Shown here: positions 9,377 through 17,739 of the stretch, in pieces | Layout of the letters: each line of letters starts with the position of its first letter | Position numbering within the stretch: position 1 is the stretch's first letter | Assembly: GCF_003696365.1 (NCBI RefSeq) | Contig: NZ_RFFM01000006.1 | Location: 124,001-188,000 of the forward strand | Direction: 5' to 3' | DNA from: Stutzerimonas zhaodongensis | GTDB lineage: Bacteria; Pseudomonadota; Gammaproteobacteria; Pseudomonadales; Pseudomonadaceae | DNA: 64,000 nt | Program-made: the position numbers and the translations under genes | The notes under the pieces: generated by a model | The model's input: the letters and a program-made list of their open reading frames with translations, nothing else | Databases searched by the model: none | What the model was told of the DNA's origin: nothing

Positions 9377-11527
9377 ATGGCGAAGACGGACGGGCCCATC
9401 GCGGCAGAGACGAAAACCACCCCTGACATTGCTCTGCAGGTCGCCTCAGAAGACATCTGGGCGCAGAAGTACCGCCTGACCCGCAAGGACGGCAGCGCTG
9501 TCGATGACAGCGTCGACGGGACCTGGCAACGAGTGGCCCGAGCGTTGGCAGATGTCGAACCCGCCGAACAGCGCGAGCACTGGTATGAGCGATTTCTCTG
9601 GGCCCTGCGCAACGGCGCGATTCCAGCCGGGCGGATCATCTCCAATGCCGGTGCGCAGGACTACAAGCCGGCCACCTCGACGATCAATTGCACGGTTTCC
9701 GGCACCATCGACGACTCGATGGACGACATCCTCGGCAAGGTTCACGAAGCCGGATTGACGCTCAAGGCCGGTTGCGGCATCGGCTACGAATTCAGCACCC
9801 TGCGGCCGCGTGGCTCCTTCGTCTCGGGGGCCGGCGCACACACCAGCGGCCCGCTGTCGTTCATGGATATCTTCGACAAGATGTGCTTCACCGTGAGTTC
9901 GGCGGGCGGCCGTCGTGGGGCGCAGATGGGCACCTTCGACGTCGGCCACCCGGACGTGCGCGAATTCATCCGCGCCAAGCGCGAGGACGGCCGTCTTCGC
10001 CAGTTCAACCTCAGCCTGCTGATCACCGACGAGTTCATGCAGGCGGTGGAGAATGACGCCGACTGGCCACTGATCTTTCCCCTGCATCTGAAGGAAAAAG
10101 CCGAGTTCGATCTTGACGATCCGGAACAGGTTCTCTGGCGCGAGTGGCCGAGCCACGGCGGCTATATCGTTCGCAAAGACGGTCTCGTCGCCTGCAAGAT
10201 CTATGGCCGTGTCAAGGCTCGACACCTGTGGGACATGATCATGGTGTCCACCTACGATTACGCCGAGCCGGGCTTCATCCTCATCGACCGGGTCAATCAG
10301 CTGAACAACAACTGGTGGTGCGAATCGATCCGCGCCACCAACCCCTGTGGTGAACAGCCGCTGCCGCCCTACGGCTCCTGCCTGCTGGGCTCGATCAATC
10401 TGACCAGCTTCGTCATCGATCCTTTTGGCGCGGACGCACGTTTCGACTGGGACAAGTACCGCGAAGTGGTGCGCCTGTTCACCCGCATGCTCGACAACGT
10501 GGTCGAGATCAACGGCCTGCCACTGGCTCAGCAGCGCCACGAGATCGAGAGCAAGCGCCGTCATGGCATGGGCTTTCTCGGTTTAGGGTCCGCTCTGACG
10601 CTCCTCAAACTACGTTACGGCAGCCCTGAGGCCTGCGTATTCACCGAAGAAGTCGCGCGCGAAATGGCGCTGGTTGGCTGGGAGCAGGCGCTGGAGCTGT
10701 CGAAGGAAAAGGGCCCGGCGCCGCTTCTGACCGAAACCTTCGAAGTCACCGCCGAGATGCTGCGCAAGCGTCCGGAGATGAAAAAGGATGGCTACACCCT
10801 TGGCGATCAGGTGCCGGGCCGCGTGCTGCACGCTAAGTATTCGCGCTATATGCAAAAGATCGCCGAATACGCTCCCGAGCTGATCGATCAGCTGGCCGAG
10901 CAGGGCGCGCGTTTCACCCACCACAGCTCCATCGCACCCACCGGCACCATCAGCCTGAGCCTGGCCAACAACGCTTCCAATGGCATCGAACCGAGCTTTG
11001 CCCATCACTACTCGCGCAACCTGATCCGTGCAGGTCGCAAAGCCAAGGAAAAAATCGAGGTGTTCAGCTACGAGCTGCTGGCCTATCGCACGTTGATCAA
11101 CCCGCGCGCCAAGCCGGGCTCGAACGAGTCGGGCGAGCAGCTGCCGGGCTACTTCATCACCGCAGACGACATTACCCCGACCCAGCACGTCGACATCCAG
11201 GCCGCTGCGCAAAAGTGGGTCGACTCGTCGATCTCCAAAACCGCCAACGTGCCCACCGACTACCCATTCGAGGCCTTCAAGGACATCTACCGCTACGCCT
11301 GGCGGCAGGGGCTGAAAGGGTGCACCACGTTCCGCTTCAATCCGGCGGCCTTCCAGGGCGTGCTGGTCAAGGAGGCCGACCTGGAGAAAACCCTGTACCG
11401 CTTCATTCTCGAAGACGGCAGCGTGGTCGAGCTCAAAGGCAATGAAGAGGTGGAGTACGACGGCGAAGTCAATTCAGCGGCCAACCTTTTCGATGCCTTG
11501 AAAGAAGGCTACTACGGCAAATATTGA
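9377..11527 (+). CDS. nrdJa: Class II ribonucleotide reductase, catalytic part NrdJa
   Basis: A 716-residue adenosylcobalamin-dependent ribonucleotide reductase large part. The ATG at 9377 is preceded by GAGGA with 10-nt spacing; the upstream in-frame codons lack one. Catalytic features are STINCTVSG (redox cysteine), the finger-loop motif NPCGEQPLPPYGSC (radical cysteine plus Asn and Glu), and SSAGGRRGAQMG. The active-site phosphate loop is APTGTISL. The second polypeptide, NrdJb, follows 50 bp downstream. In P. aeruginosa the two parts are reported to be needed together for activity. The enzyme makes deoxynucleotides without oxygen, using B12. No NrdR box or cobalamin riboswitch was found in the 146 bp upstream. 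Confidence 0.95.
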   Translation: MAKTDGPIAAETKTTPDIALQVASEDIWAQKYRLTRKDGSAVDDSVDGTWQRVARALADVEPAEQREHWYERFLWALRNGAIPAGRIISNAGAQDYKPATSTINCTVSGTIDDSMDDILGKVHEAGLTLKAGCGIGYEFSTLRPRGSFVSGAGAHTSGPLSFMDIFDKMCFTVSSAGGRRGAQMGTFDVGHPDVREFIRAKREDGRLRQFNLSLLITDEFMQAVENDADWPLIFPLHLKEKAEFDLDDPEQVLWREWPSHGGYIVRKDGLVACKIYGRVKARHLWDMIMVSTYDYAEPGFILIDRVNQLNNNWWCESIRATNPCGEQPLPPYGSCLLGSINLTSFVIDPFGADARFDWDKYREVVRLFTRMLDNVVEINGLPLAQQRHEIESKRRHGMGFLGLGSALTLLKLRYGSPEACVFTEEVAREMALVGWEQALELSKEKGPAPLLTETFEVTAEMLRKRPEMKKDGYTLGDQVPGRVLHAKYSRYMQKIAEYAPELIDQLAEQGARFTHHSSIAPTGTISLSLANNASNGIEPSFAHHYSRNLIRAGRKAKEKIEVFSYELLAYRTLINPRAKPGSNESGEQLPGYFITADDITPTQHVDIQAAAQKWVDSSISKTANVPTDYPFEAFKDIYRYAWRQGLKGCTTFRFNPAAFQGVLVKEADLEKTLYRFILEDGSVVELKGNEEVEYDGEVNSAANLFDALKEGYYGKY

Positions 11528-11540
11528 ACCCGACCGAGAG

Positions 11541-11562
11541 CCGGGCGGCGCGGGTCGCCCGG
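11541..11562 (+). promoter_or_regulatory. GC-rich hairpin between nrdJa and nrdJb
   Basis: CCGGGCG (11541-11547) pairs perfectly with CGCCCGG (11556-11562) around an 8-nt loop. It ends right before the nrdJb ribosome site (GGAG near 11565). No T run follows, so it is not a terminator; it may affect mRNA stability or the relative translation of the two halves. Confidence 0.55.
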
Positions 11563-11577
11563 ACGGAGAAATCTGTA

Positions 11578-12273
11578 ATGACCGTCAAGATCACTCAACG
11601 CATCACCGGCTTCAAGGTCGTCGACGAGACCCTGGAGCGCCCAGCCGTCACTGCGGATAACACCACGGGCAAGACCACAGTGGTGGAAATGGATGAAAGT
11701 CTGCAGCGCCCGGAAACACTCGTCGGCATGACCTACAAGATCAAGTCACCGCTGTTCGAGCATGCGCTCTACGTTACGGTCAACGACGTGGTACTCAACG
11801 CCGGAACGCCCCACGAGCAGCGGCGGCCGTTCGAGATCTTCATCAACTCGAAGAACATGGACCATTTCCAGTGGATCGTCGCGCTCACCCGGATCATGTC
11901 CGCCGTGTTCCGCAAGGGCGGCGACTGCACCTTTCTCGTCGAGGAACTCAAAGCGGTGTTCGACCCTCGCGGCGGTTACCTCAAGAAGGGCGGCGTCTAC
12001 ATGCCGTCCATCGTCGCAGAGATTGGCGGCGTGCTGGAACGACATCTGATCCACATCGGCATGCTCGAAGGCCATACGCTGGATGAAACCCAGCTTCAAT
12101 ACCTGGCCGAAAAGCGCGCCGCTTACGAAGCCAGCCAGGGCGCCGTAACGGTCGAGCCCGGCGAAGGCTTCCCTGCCGGCGCGCAGCTGTGCAGCAAGTG
12201 CAACACCCAGGCGGTGGTGCAGATGGATGGCTGCGCGACGTGCCTGAATTGCGGGAATTCGAAGTGTGGGTGA
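11578..12273 (+). CDS. nrdJb: Class II ribonucleotide reductase, C-terminal part NrdJb
   Basis: A 231-residue protein equivalent to the C-terminal end of unsplit NrdJ. The start MTVKITQRITGF at 11578 has a GGAGA ribosome site. The central part (RPFEIFINSKNMDHFQWIVALTRI) matches the vitamin-B12-dependent RNR C-terminal region. The tail is a zinc-ribbon-like cysteine cluster (CSKC, CATC, CGNSKCG), which contains the cysteine pair that re-reduces the active site. It should be translated from the same mRNA as nrdJa. Confidence 0.94.
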   Translation: MTVKITQRITGFKVVDETLERPAVTADNTTGKTTVVEMDESLQRPETLVGMTYKIKSPLFEHALYVTVNDVVLNAGTPHEQRRPFEIFINSKNMDHFQWIVALTRIMSAVFRKGGDCTFLVEELKAVFDPRGGYLKKGGVYMPSIVAEIGGVLERHLIHIGMLEGHTLDETQLQYLAEKRAAYEASQGAVTVEPGEGFPAGAQLCSKCNTQAVVQMDGCATCLNCGNSKCG

Positions 12274-12277
12274 GGCA

Positions 12278-12308
12278 GATGACTCCGAGATGCCATCCTC
12301 GGGTCATC
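12278..12308 (+). terminator. Hairpin directly after nrdJb
   Basis: GATGAC (12278-12283) pairs with GTCATC (12303-12308) and CCGAG (12285-12289) with CTCGG (12298-12302), with one bulged T. It starts 5 bp after the nrdJb stop. There is no T run, so it may be a weak terminator or a 3'-end-protecting stem. Confidence 0.4.
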
Positions 12309-12326
12309 ACGAATACAACAGGCGCG

Positions 12327-13394
12327 TCAGTCTGCAGCGAGAATTTTCAAATCGGGCCAAGTCGCAAGCCAGTTCTTCAGTCGCAGACGATTCAGATACT
12401 CCTGCCGCTTTTCAAACTGGAATCGTGCGGTCGGCCGGACTATCAGGTCGAATAGGTCGTCCAACCCGAAGGGAGCGGCGACCTCGATGCCAGACTCTGT
12501 AAGTCTTACGGCGATCGCAGTGGCTGTCTCTGGCCAATAAGTCATGGCATCTGTTGCCGAAGTGTAAGGCAGGTCAGCGTTGCGCAGATGCATACGCGCT
12601 TGATTTTTAACGGACCATTTGACCGTACTGTCCATGCTCCGTAGGGCGGCTTCATAGTGTGCATCTACCACTGCCGTAGCTTGCGCGCGATCGAACCAAA
12701 TGACGTCGACGTCCTCAGGCAGCGTTGAGGTGTGACGCTGGTGGAACTCATCCCATATCGCGCTGCGCACAAACCCAGCCGCCACCCAGCAATCCGGAAG
12801 TTGTTGCTCCTTTACCATGCGGAGAATACGCATGCGCACCGGGTCATTAGCAATGATCGAACATAGTTGGGTTAGCTTTTGCAGGGCCAGGGGAGCATTG
12901 CCTAGAGTGCGGTACACGCTACAACCTTGCCATGGATATGTCCGTGTTTCGCCTAAACCACCCATGCTTGGATGCTTGCGAATCCCAAGCGCCTGATCGG
13001 ACTGAGTCCAGTCATCGCAGATCTCATACCACGGAGCGTGGGACGCCACCTCGACATGCTTCTGCTTACCGGACGTGAATTTTGTGTCCAGTGTGCCCAG
13101 CGCTATGGAGATCCAATCGGAATATTTACCTTGGGTATTTGACCAAAATAGAGATGCTCCGCACGTCTGGCAGAACTGGCGAAGGACGGAATCTGAAGAT
13201 TGGTACGATTCAAGACAAGCCCTACCCTGACTAACGTGCAGATCGATGCGCAACACACTGCCATAGCTGGCAAATGCAGCTCCATGGCTTTTGCGGCACT
13301 GGTTGCAGTGGCAATGAGAAACAGCTTTTGGCCGTGACCGGGTCTGGTATTTGATGGTGCCGCAAAGGCAGCTTCCCTCGAACACTTCAGTCAT
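12327..13394 (-). CDS. Fusion of a GFA/CENP-V domain and a NTP_transf_6 nucleotidyltransferase
   Basis: A 355-residue two-domain protein in a single uninterrupted frame. Residues 1-125 are a GFA (glutathione-dependent formaldehyde-activating-like, CENP-V type) zinc domain with the full cysteine set: C9 and C11, then C28, C30 and C33, then C75 and C78 (FCQTCGASLFW). Residues about 165-355 are a nucleotidyltransferase of the DUF925/PF06042 family: WVAAGFVRSAIWDEFHQR, the DVDVIWFD acidic motif (Asp228, Asp230), WSVKNQARMH, YWPETATAIAVRL and APFGLDDLFDLIVRPT. Residues 126-165 link them. No function is known for the pair. The gene is clearly less GC-rich than its neighbours and has no good ribosome site, suggesting acquisition between nrdJb and ppnN. 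A sequencing error joining two genes is unlikely but possible. Confidence 0.85.
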   Translation of the reverse strand: MTEVFEGSCLCGTIKYQTRSRPKAVSHCHCNQCRKSHGAAFASYGSVLRIDLHVSQGRACLESYQSSDSVLRQFCQTCGASLFWSNTQGKYSDWISIALGTLDTKFTSGKQKHVEVASHAPWYEICDDWTQSDQALGIRKHPSMGGLGETRTYPWQGCSVYRTLGNAPLALQKLTQLCSIIANDPVRMRILRMVKEQQLPDCWVAAGFVRSAIWDEFHQRHTSTLPEDVDVIWFDRAQATAVVDAHYEAALRSMDSTVKWSVKNQARMHLRNADLPYTSATDAMTYWPETATAIAVRLTESGIEVAAPFGLDDLFDLIVRPTARFQFEKRQEYLNRLRLKNWLATWPDLKILAAD

Positions 13395-13620
13395 TTTTTG
13401 AGAGTACAGACCGAGTTCATGATCTTGTAGATGAAAGGCGCTACGCGGGCGGGGTACTCCCTATGCTTCCGGCGTTGCGTCTGGCCCATGTCTGCCTTTT
13501 CCATCACACGCGAAAATCGGGACTCTCTACCGAGAGCTATCTGCTCGAAGCAGCAATGCCCTGACGTCTGCGAAGGCGGTTTTGGCGCCTTTGCAGACCA
13601 GGAACAACACGCTCTGTTTC

Positions 13621-14994
13621 TCAGGTCACCACGCGATAGCACGGCTCGTACGGGCGGCCGCCGGGGAGTTTCATCCGGTGCTGTTCGACGAAGGCCTGCA
13701 GCAGTTTGTCCAGCGGCTTCATGATGGCCGGGTCGCCGTGGATCTCGTAGCGACCGAACTCTTCGATTCGGCGGATGCCCTTGTCCTTGACGTTGCCGGC
13801 CACGATCCCGGAGAAGGCGCGGCGCAGGTTTGCCGCCAACAGGTGGGGTGGCACGTCGCGGGTCAGTTGCAGACTGGCCATGTTTTCGTGCGTTGGGTCG
13901 AACGGATGCTGAAAGCCTTCCTCAATTTTCAGCAGCCAGTTGAAATGGAAGGCGTCGTTACGCTCGCGGCGGAACCGTTTGACCTCCTTAAGCCCCTCGA
14001 CCATCTGGCGCGCCACTTCGGACGGTTCGTCGATGATGATCTGGTAGTGGCGCTGAGCTTCTTCGCCAAGCGTAGCGCCGACGAAGTCGCGGATCTGCTG
14101 CAGGTAAGGCGCCGCGCTCTCCGGCCCGGTCAGGATCACGGGGAAGGGCACGTCGCGATTGTCGGGGTGCAGCAGGATGCCGAGCAGGTAGAGAAACTCT
14201 TCGGCTGTGCCGACGCCGCCAGGGAAGATGATGATGCCGTGACCGACGCGGACGAAGGCTTCTAGACGCTTTTCGATATCCGGCAGGATGACCAGCTCGT
14301 TGACGATCGGGTTTGGTGCCTCGGCGGCGATGATGCCCGGCTCGGTCAGGCCAAGGTAGCGACCGCCAACGATGCGTTGCTTGGCGTGGGCAATGGTCGC
14401 GCCCTTCATCGGCCCCTTCATTACTCCCGGCCCGCAGCCGGTGCAGATGTTCAGGTTGCGCAGGCCCAGCTCATGGCCGACGCGCTTGCTGTATTTGTAT
14501 TCCTCGGTGCTGATGGAGTGTCCGCCCCAGCAGACCACCATGTTTGGCTCGGCGCCCGGACGCAAGGTGCGGGCATTTCGCAGCAGGTGGAATACATAGT
14601 CGGTGATGCCCTGGGAATTGGTCAGGTCAATGCGCGGGCTGCCCAGTTCGCTTTCGGTGTAGACGATGTCGCGCAATGCGCTGAAAAGCATTTCGCGGGT
14701 ACTGGCGATCATCTCTCCATCGACGAAGGCATCGGCGGGCGCATTCAGCAGTTCGAGCCGAACGCCGCGATCCTGTTGATGGATGCGCACTTCGAAGTCG
14801 TCATAGGCCTCGAGTACTGTCTTGGCATTGTCGATGCGAGCGCCGGTGTTGAGGATGGCCAGGGCGCACTGGCGGAACAGCGTATAGGTGCTGCCGGAGC
14901 CCGCCTCGCTCAGCTGCTGGACTTCCCGTTGGGACAGAGTTTCGAGGCTGCCTTTGGGGCTTACCGAAGCGTTGATTACATAGCGTGAAGTCAT
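13621..14994 (-). CDS. ppnN: Pyrimidine/purine nucleotide 5'-monophosphate nucleosidase PpnN
   Basis: A 457-residue protein matching E. coli PpnN (YgdH, 454 residues). The start at 14994 (MTSRYVINASVSPKG) fits the family N-terminus. It has the LOG/lysine-decarboxylase-like core: CTGCGPGVMKGPMKGA, then GRYLGLTEPGIIAAEAPNP, then the PGGVGTAEE phosphate-binding/catalytic motif. The N- and C-terminal extensions (PF14793 and PF11892) regulate the enzyme in E. coli through (p)ppGpp. The reaction cleaves nucleoside monophosphates to base and ribose 5-phosphate. Transcribed alone; 293 bp upstream hold no other gene that I can see. Confidence 0.92.
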   Translation of the reverse strand: MTSRYVINASVSPKGSLETLSQREVQQLSEAGSGSTYTLFRQCALAILNTGARIDNAKTVLEAYDDFEVRIHQQDRGVRLELLNAPADAFVDGEMIASTREMLFSALRDIVYTESELGSPRIDLTNSQGITDYVFHLLRNARTLRPGAEPNMVVCWGGHSISTEEYKYSKRVGHELGLRNLNICTGCGPGVMKGPMKGATIAHAKQRIVGGRYLGLTEPGIIAAEAPNPIVNELVILPDIEKRLEAFVRVGHGIIIFPGGVGTAEEFLYLLGILLHPDNRDVPFPVILTGPESAAPYLQQIRDFVGATLGEEAQRHYQIIIDEPSEVARQMVEGLKEVKRFRRERNDAFHFNWLLKIEEGFQHPFDPTHENMASLQLTRDVPPHLLAANLRRAFSGIVAGNVKDKGIRRIEEFGRYEIHGDPAIMKPLDKLLQAFVEQHRMKLPGGRPYEPCYRVVT

Positions 14995-15287
14995 TCGTAT
15001 GTTCCATGAAAACAATGCCACCGGGCCAGGCAGGTCAGGTGCATCGGACGGTGGATGCCCGGCGGGCATGCACAGCAGTGGTTCAGGCAGCCTAACCGAC
15101 CGGTGCGGGTGGCTGCGCTCGGATGCATTCGAACGCAACGGGTCGATGGCTGGGATCCGTCATGTTGCCCCGGCCTGGCTGCACCATGACCGGGCATCAC
15201 TTGACGTTAAGGGTACGGGAAAGGTTCCGTGCTATCACCCCTCGAACGCTGGCCTGCCGCGAAAGCGACTGCCTATGCCGCTATGCG

Positions 15288-16220
15288 TTAACCCCACCAA
15301 TACCGCACCAGATGAAAGAAGATCGGCGCCGCGAAACACACCGAGTCCAGGCGATCAAGCATGCCGCCGTGTCCTTCGATCATGTGCCCCCAGTCTTTCA
15401 CGCCACGGTCGCGCTTGATTGCCGACATTACCAACCCGCCGAAAAAGCCGAGAAGGTTGACCGTCAGAGCAATCAGCGCTGCCTGCCAGAAACTGAAAGG
15501 AGTGATCCAGAACAGTGCCGCGCCAATGAGGGTCGCCAGCGCGATGCCACCAACGAAACCTTCGACAGTTTTCGATGGAGACAGGTTGGGCGCGATCTTG
15601 CGTTTGCCGGCGAGCTTTCCGCATACGTACTGGAGAACGTCCGAGAGCTGAACCACCATCACCAACCAGGCGATCAGCAGAAGGTTACGACCTTCGAATC
15701 CGGGTATCTGCAGCGTCAGCAGCGCAGGGACGTGGGAGACACAGAACACCGCGATCATCAGCCCCCACTGTACTTTCGAGGCGCGTTCGAGAAACCGTGT
15801 CGTGTCTCCTCCCAGTGAGGCCAGGATCGGCAGCAGAAGGAAGATATACACGGGGATGAAGATCGCGAACATGCCGTACCAGCCGATGCCAACCAGCAGG
15901 TATTGCAGAGGCAGCACGAAGTAAAAGGCAGCGGCCAGCGCTGGATAATCACTGCTGCGGGTGGGGGTAAGCGTCATGAATTCGCGCAGGGCGAAAAACG
16001 AGACGAGGTAGAAGAGCACGACGACCGCGGCATGGCCGAGCCAGAACGCGAAGCCGATCACCGCTACCATCACCCACCAGGCATTGATGCGGGCGTTGAG
16101 GTTATCGATCACCGGATTGTCAGCGTCACCGCTGCGCCGCTTCAGGACGAAACCGATCAACGAGGCAAGGGCCAGCAGGGCGCCGATCCCGGCGAAGAGC
16201 ATTATCGTATTTCGGTCCAT
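15288..16220 (-). CDS. CdsA-like phosphatidate cytidylyltransferase (YnbB-like)
   Basis: A 310-residue inner-membrane protein with about eight hydrophobic segments. The C-terminal CDP-diglyceride synthase signature is intact: SPSKTVEGFVGG followed by KRDRGVKDWGHMIEGHGGMLDRLDS. It makes CDP-diacylglycerol from phosphatidate and CTP. The start at 16220 leaves a single base after the plsC-like stop at 16222. It is the last of three genes with an acyltransferase and a CDP-alcohol phosphatidyltransferase. This resembles E. coli ynbB rather than the housekeeping cdsA, which in pseudomonads sits with dxr and uppS. So this is probably a second, dedicated synthase. Confidence 0.85.
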   Translation of the reverse strand: MDRNTIMLFAGIGALLALASLIGFVLKRRSGDADNPVIDNLNARINAWWVMVAVIGFAFWLGHAAVVVLFYLVSFFALREFMTLTPTRSSDYPALAAAFYFVLPLQYLLVGIGWYGMFAIFIPVYIFLLLPILASLGGDTTRFLERASKVQWGLMIAVFCVSHVPALLTLQIPGFEGRNLLLIAWLVMVVQLSDVLQYVCGKLAGKRKIAPNLSPSKTVEGFVGGIALATLIGAALFWITPFSFWQAALIALTVNLLGFFGGLVMSAIKRDRGVKDWGHMIEGHGGMLDRLDSVCFAAPIFFHLVRYWWG

Positions 16221-16221
16221 G

Positions 16222-16842
16222 TCAGGCTTCCTCTGGTGCCAGTTCCAGCAGCGCGTCGCGTGCGCGTGCCAGGAAGGCGTCCTTGTCTTCGTTTTCGGCA
16301 ATGCTCAGCGGCGCGCCAAAGCTGATGGTGCACAACAGTGGCAGCGGCAGTGTTCTGCCCTTGGGCATTACCCGGTTGAGATTGGCGATCCATACCGGAA
16401 CCAGCTCGACATCTGGCCGTTCGATACCCAGGCGGAACAGGCCTCCTTTGAACGGCAGCAGGCCTTCGGCAAGGTTGCGTGTACCTTCTGGAAACAGAAT
16501 CAGCGAATTGCCGCCATCGAGCGCGTCAAGCATGGGCTGAAGCGGATTCGTCGAAGGATCGCGGCGCTCACGATCGACCAGGACGCCGTGGAACACCTGG
16601 TTGATGATGAAGCGGCGAAGGGCGCTGCTTTGCCAGTAGTCCGCACCGGCTACCGGTCTGGTGAGGCGACGTAGCTCGGGAGGCAACGAGGCCCACAGCA
16701 ATACGAAGTCTCCATGGCTGCTGTGATTGGCGAAGTAGATGCGTTTGGTTTTGACTGGCGCACAGCCGAGCCAAAGGCTCCGGGCACCGGTGATCATTCG
16801 CGCCCCACCGGTTATGGCAATGGCTAACAGGGTTCCAAGCAT
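16222..16842 (-). CDS. PlsC-like lysophospholipid acyltransferase
   Basis: A 206-residue acyltransferase. The start at 16842 follows GAGGAA at good spacing. The catalytic HX4D motif is NHSSHGDF and the acceptor-binding block is LFPEGTRN, followed by PFKGGLFRL. One N-terminal hydrophobic segment (TLLAIAITGGARMI) would place it at the inner membrane. It probably acylates a lysophosphatidate, supplying phosphatidate to the adjacent CDP-DAG synthase. Sandwiched within an apparent operon: 97 bp after the YnbA-like gene and 1 bp before the CdsA-like gene. Confidence 0.85.
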   Translation of the reverse strand: MLGTLLAIAITGGARMITGARSLWLGCAPVKTKRIYFANHSSHGDFVLLWASLPPELRRLTRPVAGADYWQSSALRRFIINQVFHGVLVDRERRDPSTNPLQPMLDALDGGNSLILFPEGTRNLAEGLLPFKGGLFRLGIERPDVELVPVWIANLNRVMPKGRTLPLPLLCTISFGAPLSIAENEDKDAFLARARDALLELAPEEA

Positions 16843-16938
16843 GGGTGTTCCTCGGGCGGTGCGGCCGTCAGCGTCGCTTTGTGCGGCAGACAAGGTTGAT
16901 TGCGTTTCATGGATGGGGTTGTGCGCCGGCAGGCTGGT

Positions 16939-17556
16939 CTATGCCGAGCCCGATGCCGGCTCCTGAAGGCCGCGCCGAACGCGATTTATCAGCGTCAGGG
17001 CTGAAAGCGCAGCAATAAGCAGCAAGGCACCGTTGATCCAGATGGGCGCCAACAGTCCGCTGGCGAGGCCAACCGCGATTACGCCGAAGGCGAAGGCACG
17101 GTCACTTTTGCCCATCGGTCCGTCATAGCGGCGGGACGCGCCTACCATGGGGCCGAGGACGCCGGCGTATTCGCTGATCAGCGCGAGTATCACGACCAGC
17201 ACGACGGCGGCCGGCCAGACGCCTGTCACCAGCGCGAAGGGAAGATAGAGCGCGCCGTCGGCTGCGACATCGCACAGTTCATTGAGATAGGCACCGAGCC
17301 TGGACTGCTGTCCGAACTCGCGAGCCAGCATTCCGTCGATCGCATTGAGCGCCATGCGAAGCGTCATCCACAGCGGGATCAACAGAAATATCCAGACCAC
17401 GTGCGCCATTGAGGCGACGGTCGCCGCGACGAGCAATGAGATCAGCAGGGCCAGCACAGTGACCTGATTGGCTGTGACATTGAGCCTGAATAGGCGATGC
17501 ACCAATGGACGCAACAGGTCCTGAAAGCGAGGTTTGAGCTGGTAGATGGACGGCAT
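16939..17556 (-). CDS. CDP-alcohol phosphatidyltransferase (YnbA-like)
   Basis: A 205-residue membrane enzyme with about five or six hydrophobic segments. The CDP-alcohol motif is seen as NAIDGMLAREF followed by GAYLNELCDVAAD. Compared with the general consensus (D-x2-DG-x2-AR-x8-G-x3-D-x3-D), the first and third acidic positions are Asn. As I recall, E. coli YnbA carries the same substitutions, so this is probably a subfamily property rather than inactivation. The alcohol acceptor is unknown. First gene of the three-gene lipid cassette. Confidence 0.82.
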   Translation of the reverse strand: MPSIYQLKPRFQDLLRPLVHRLFRLNVTANQVTVLALLISLLVAATVASMAHVVWIFLLIPLWMTLRMALNAIDGMLAREFGQQSRLGAYLNELCDVAADGALYLPFALVTGVWPAAVVLVVILALISEYAGVLGPMVGASRRYDGPMGKSDRAFAFGVIAVGLASGLLAPIWINGALLLIAALSALTLINRVRRGLQEPASGSA

Positions 17557-17739
17557 GCATCGATTCCTTTCGATGGTGGGGGCGGAGCAGCGACGCTGAG
17601 CGATAGTGAGTGTGCGGGCGGACTCTGAGCCAAACCCGCAGCGGTATCAAGGCTCCTCCGCTAGCGACAGCGGTTTTTGCGAGCCGATAAGCGAAACTGC
17701 CGCCGAGTCAGGCTTGCGGCCAGTATTTACGGGCTGCGA

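Noticed and set aside
13391..13642. 83-codon frame between the fusion gene and ppnN
   Set aside because: No ribosome site, no domain, overlaps both flanking genes; a competing frame on the other strand is equally open.
17557..17739. Possible tRNA or small RNA between thrB and the lipid cassette
   Set aside because: No cloverleaf or clear terminator hairpin with T run could be built.
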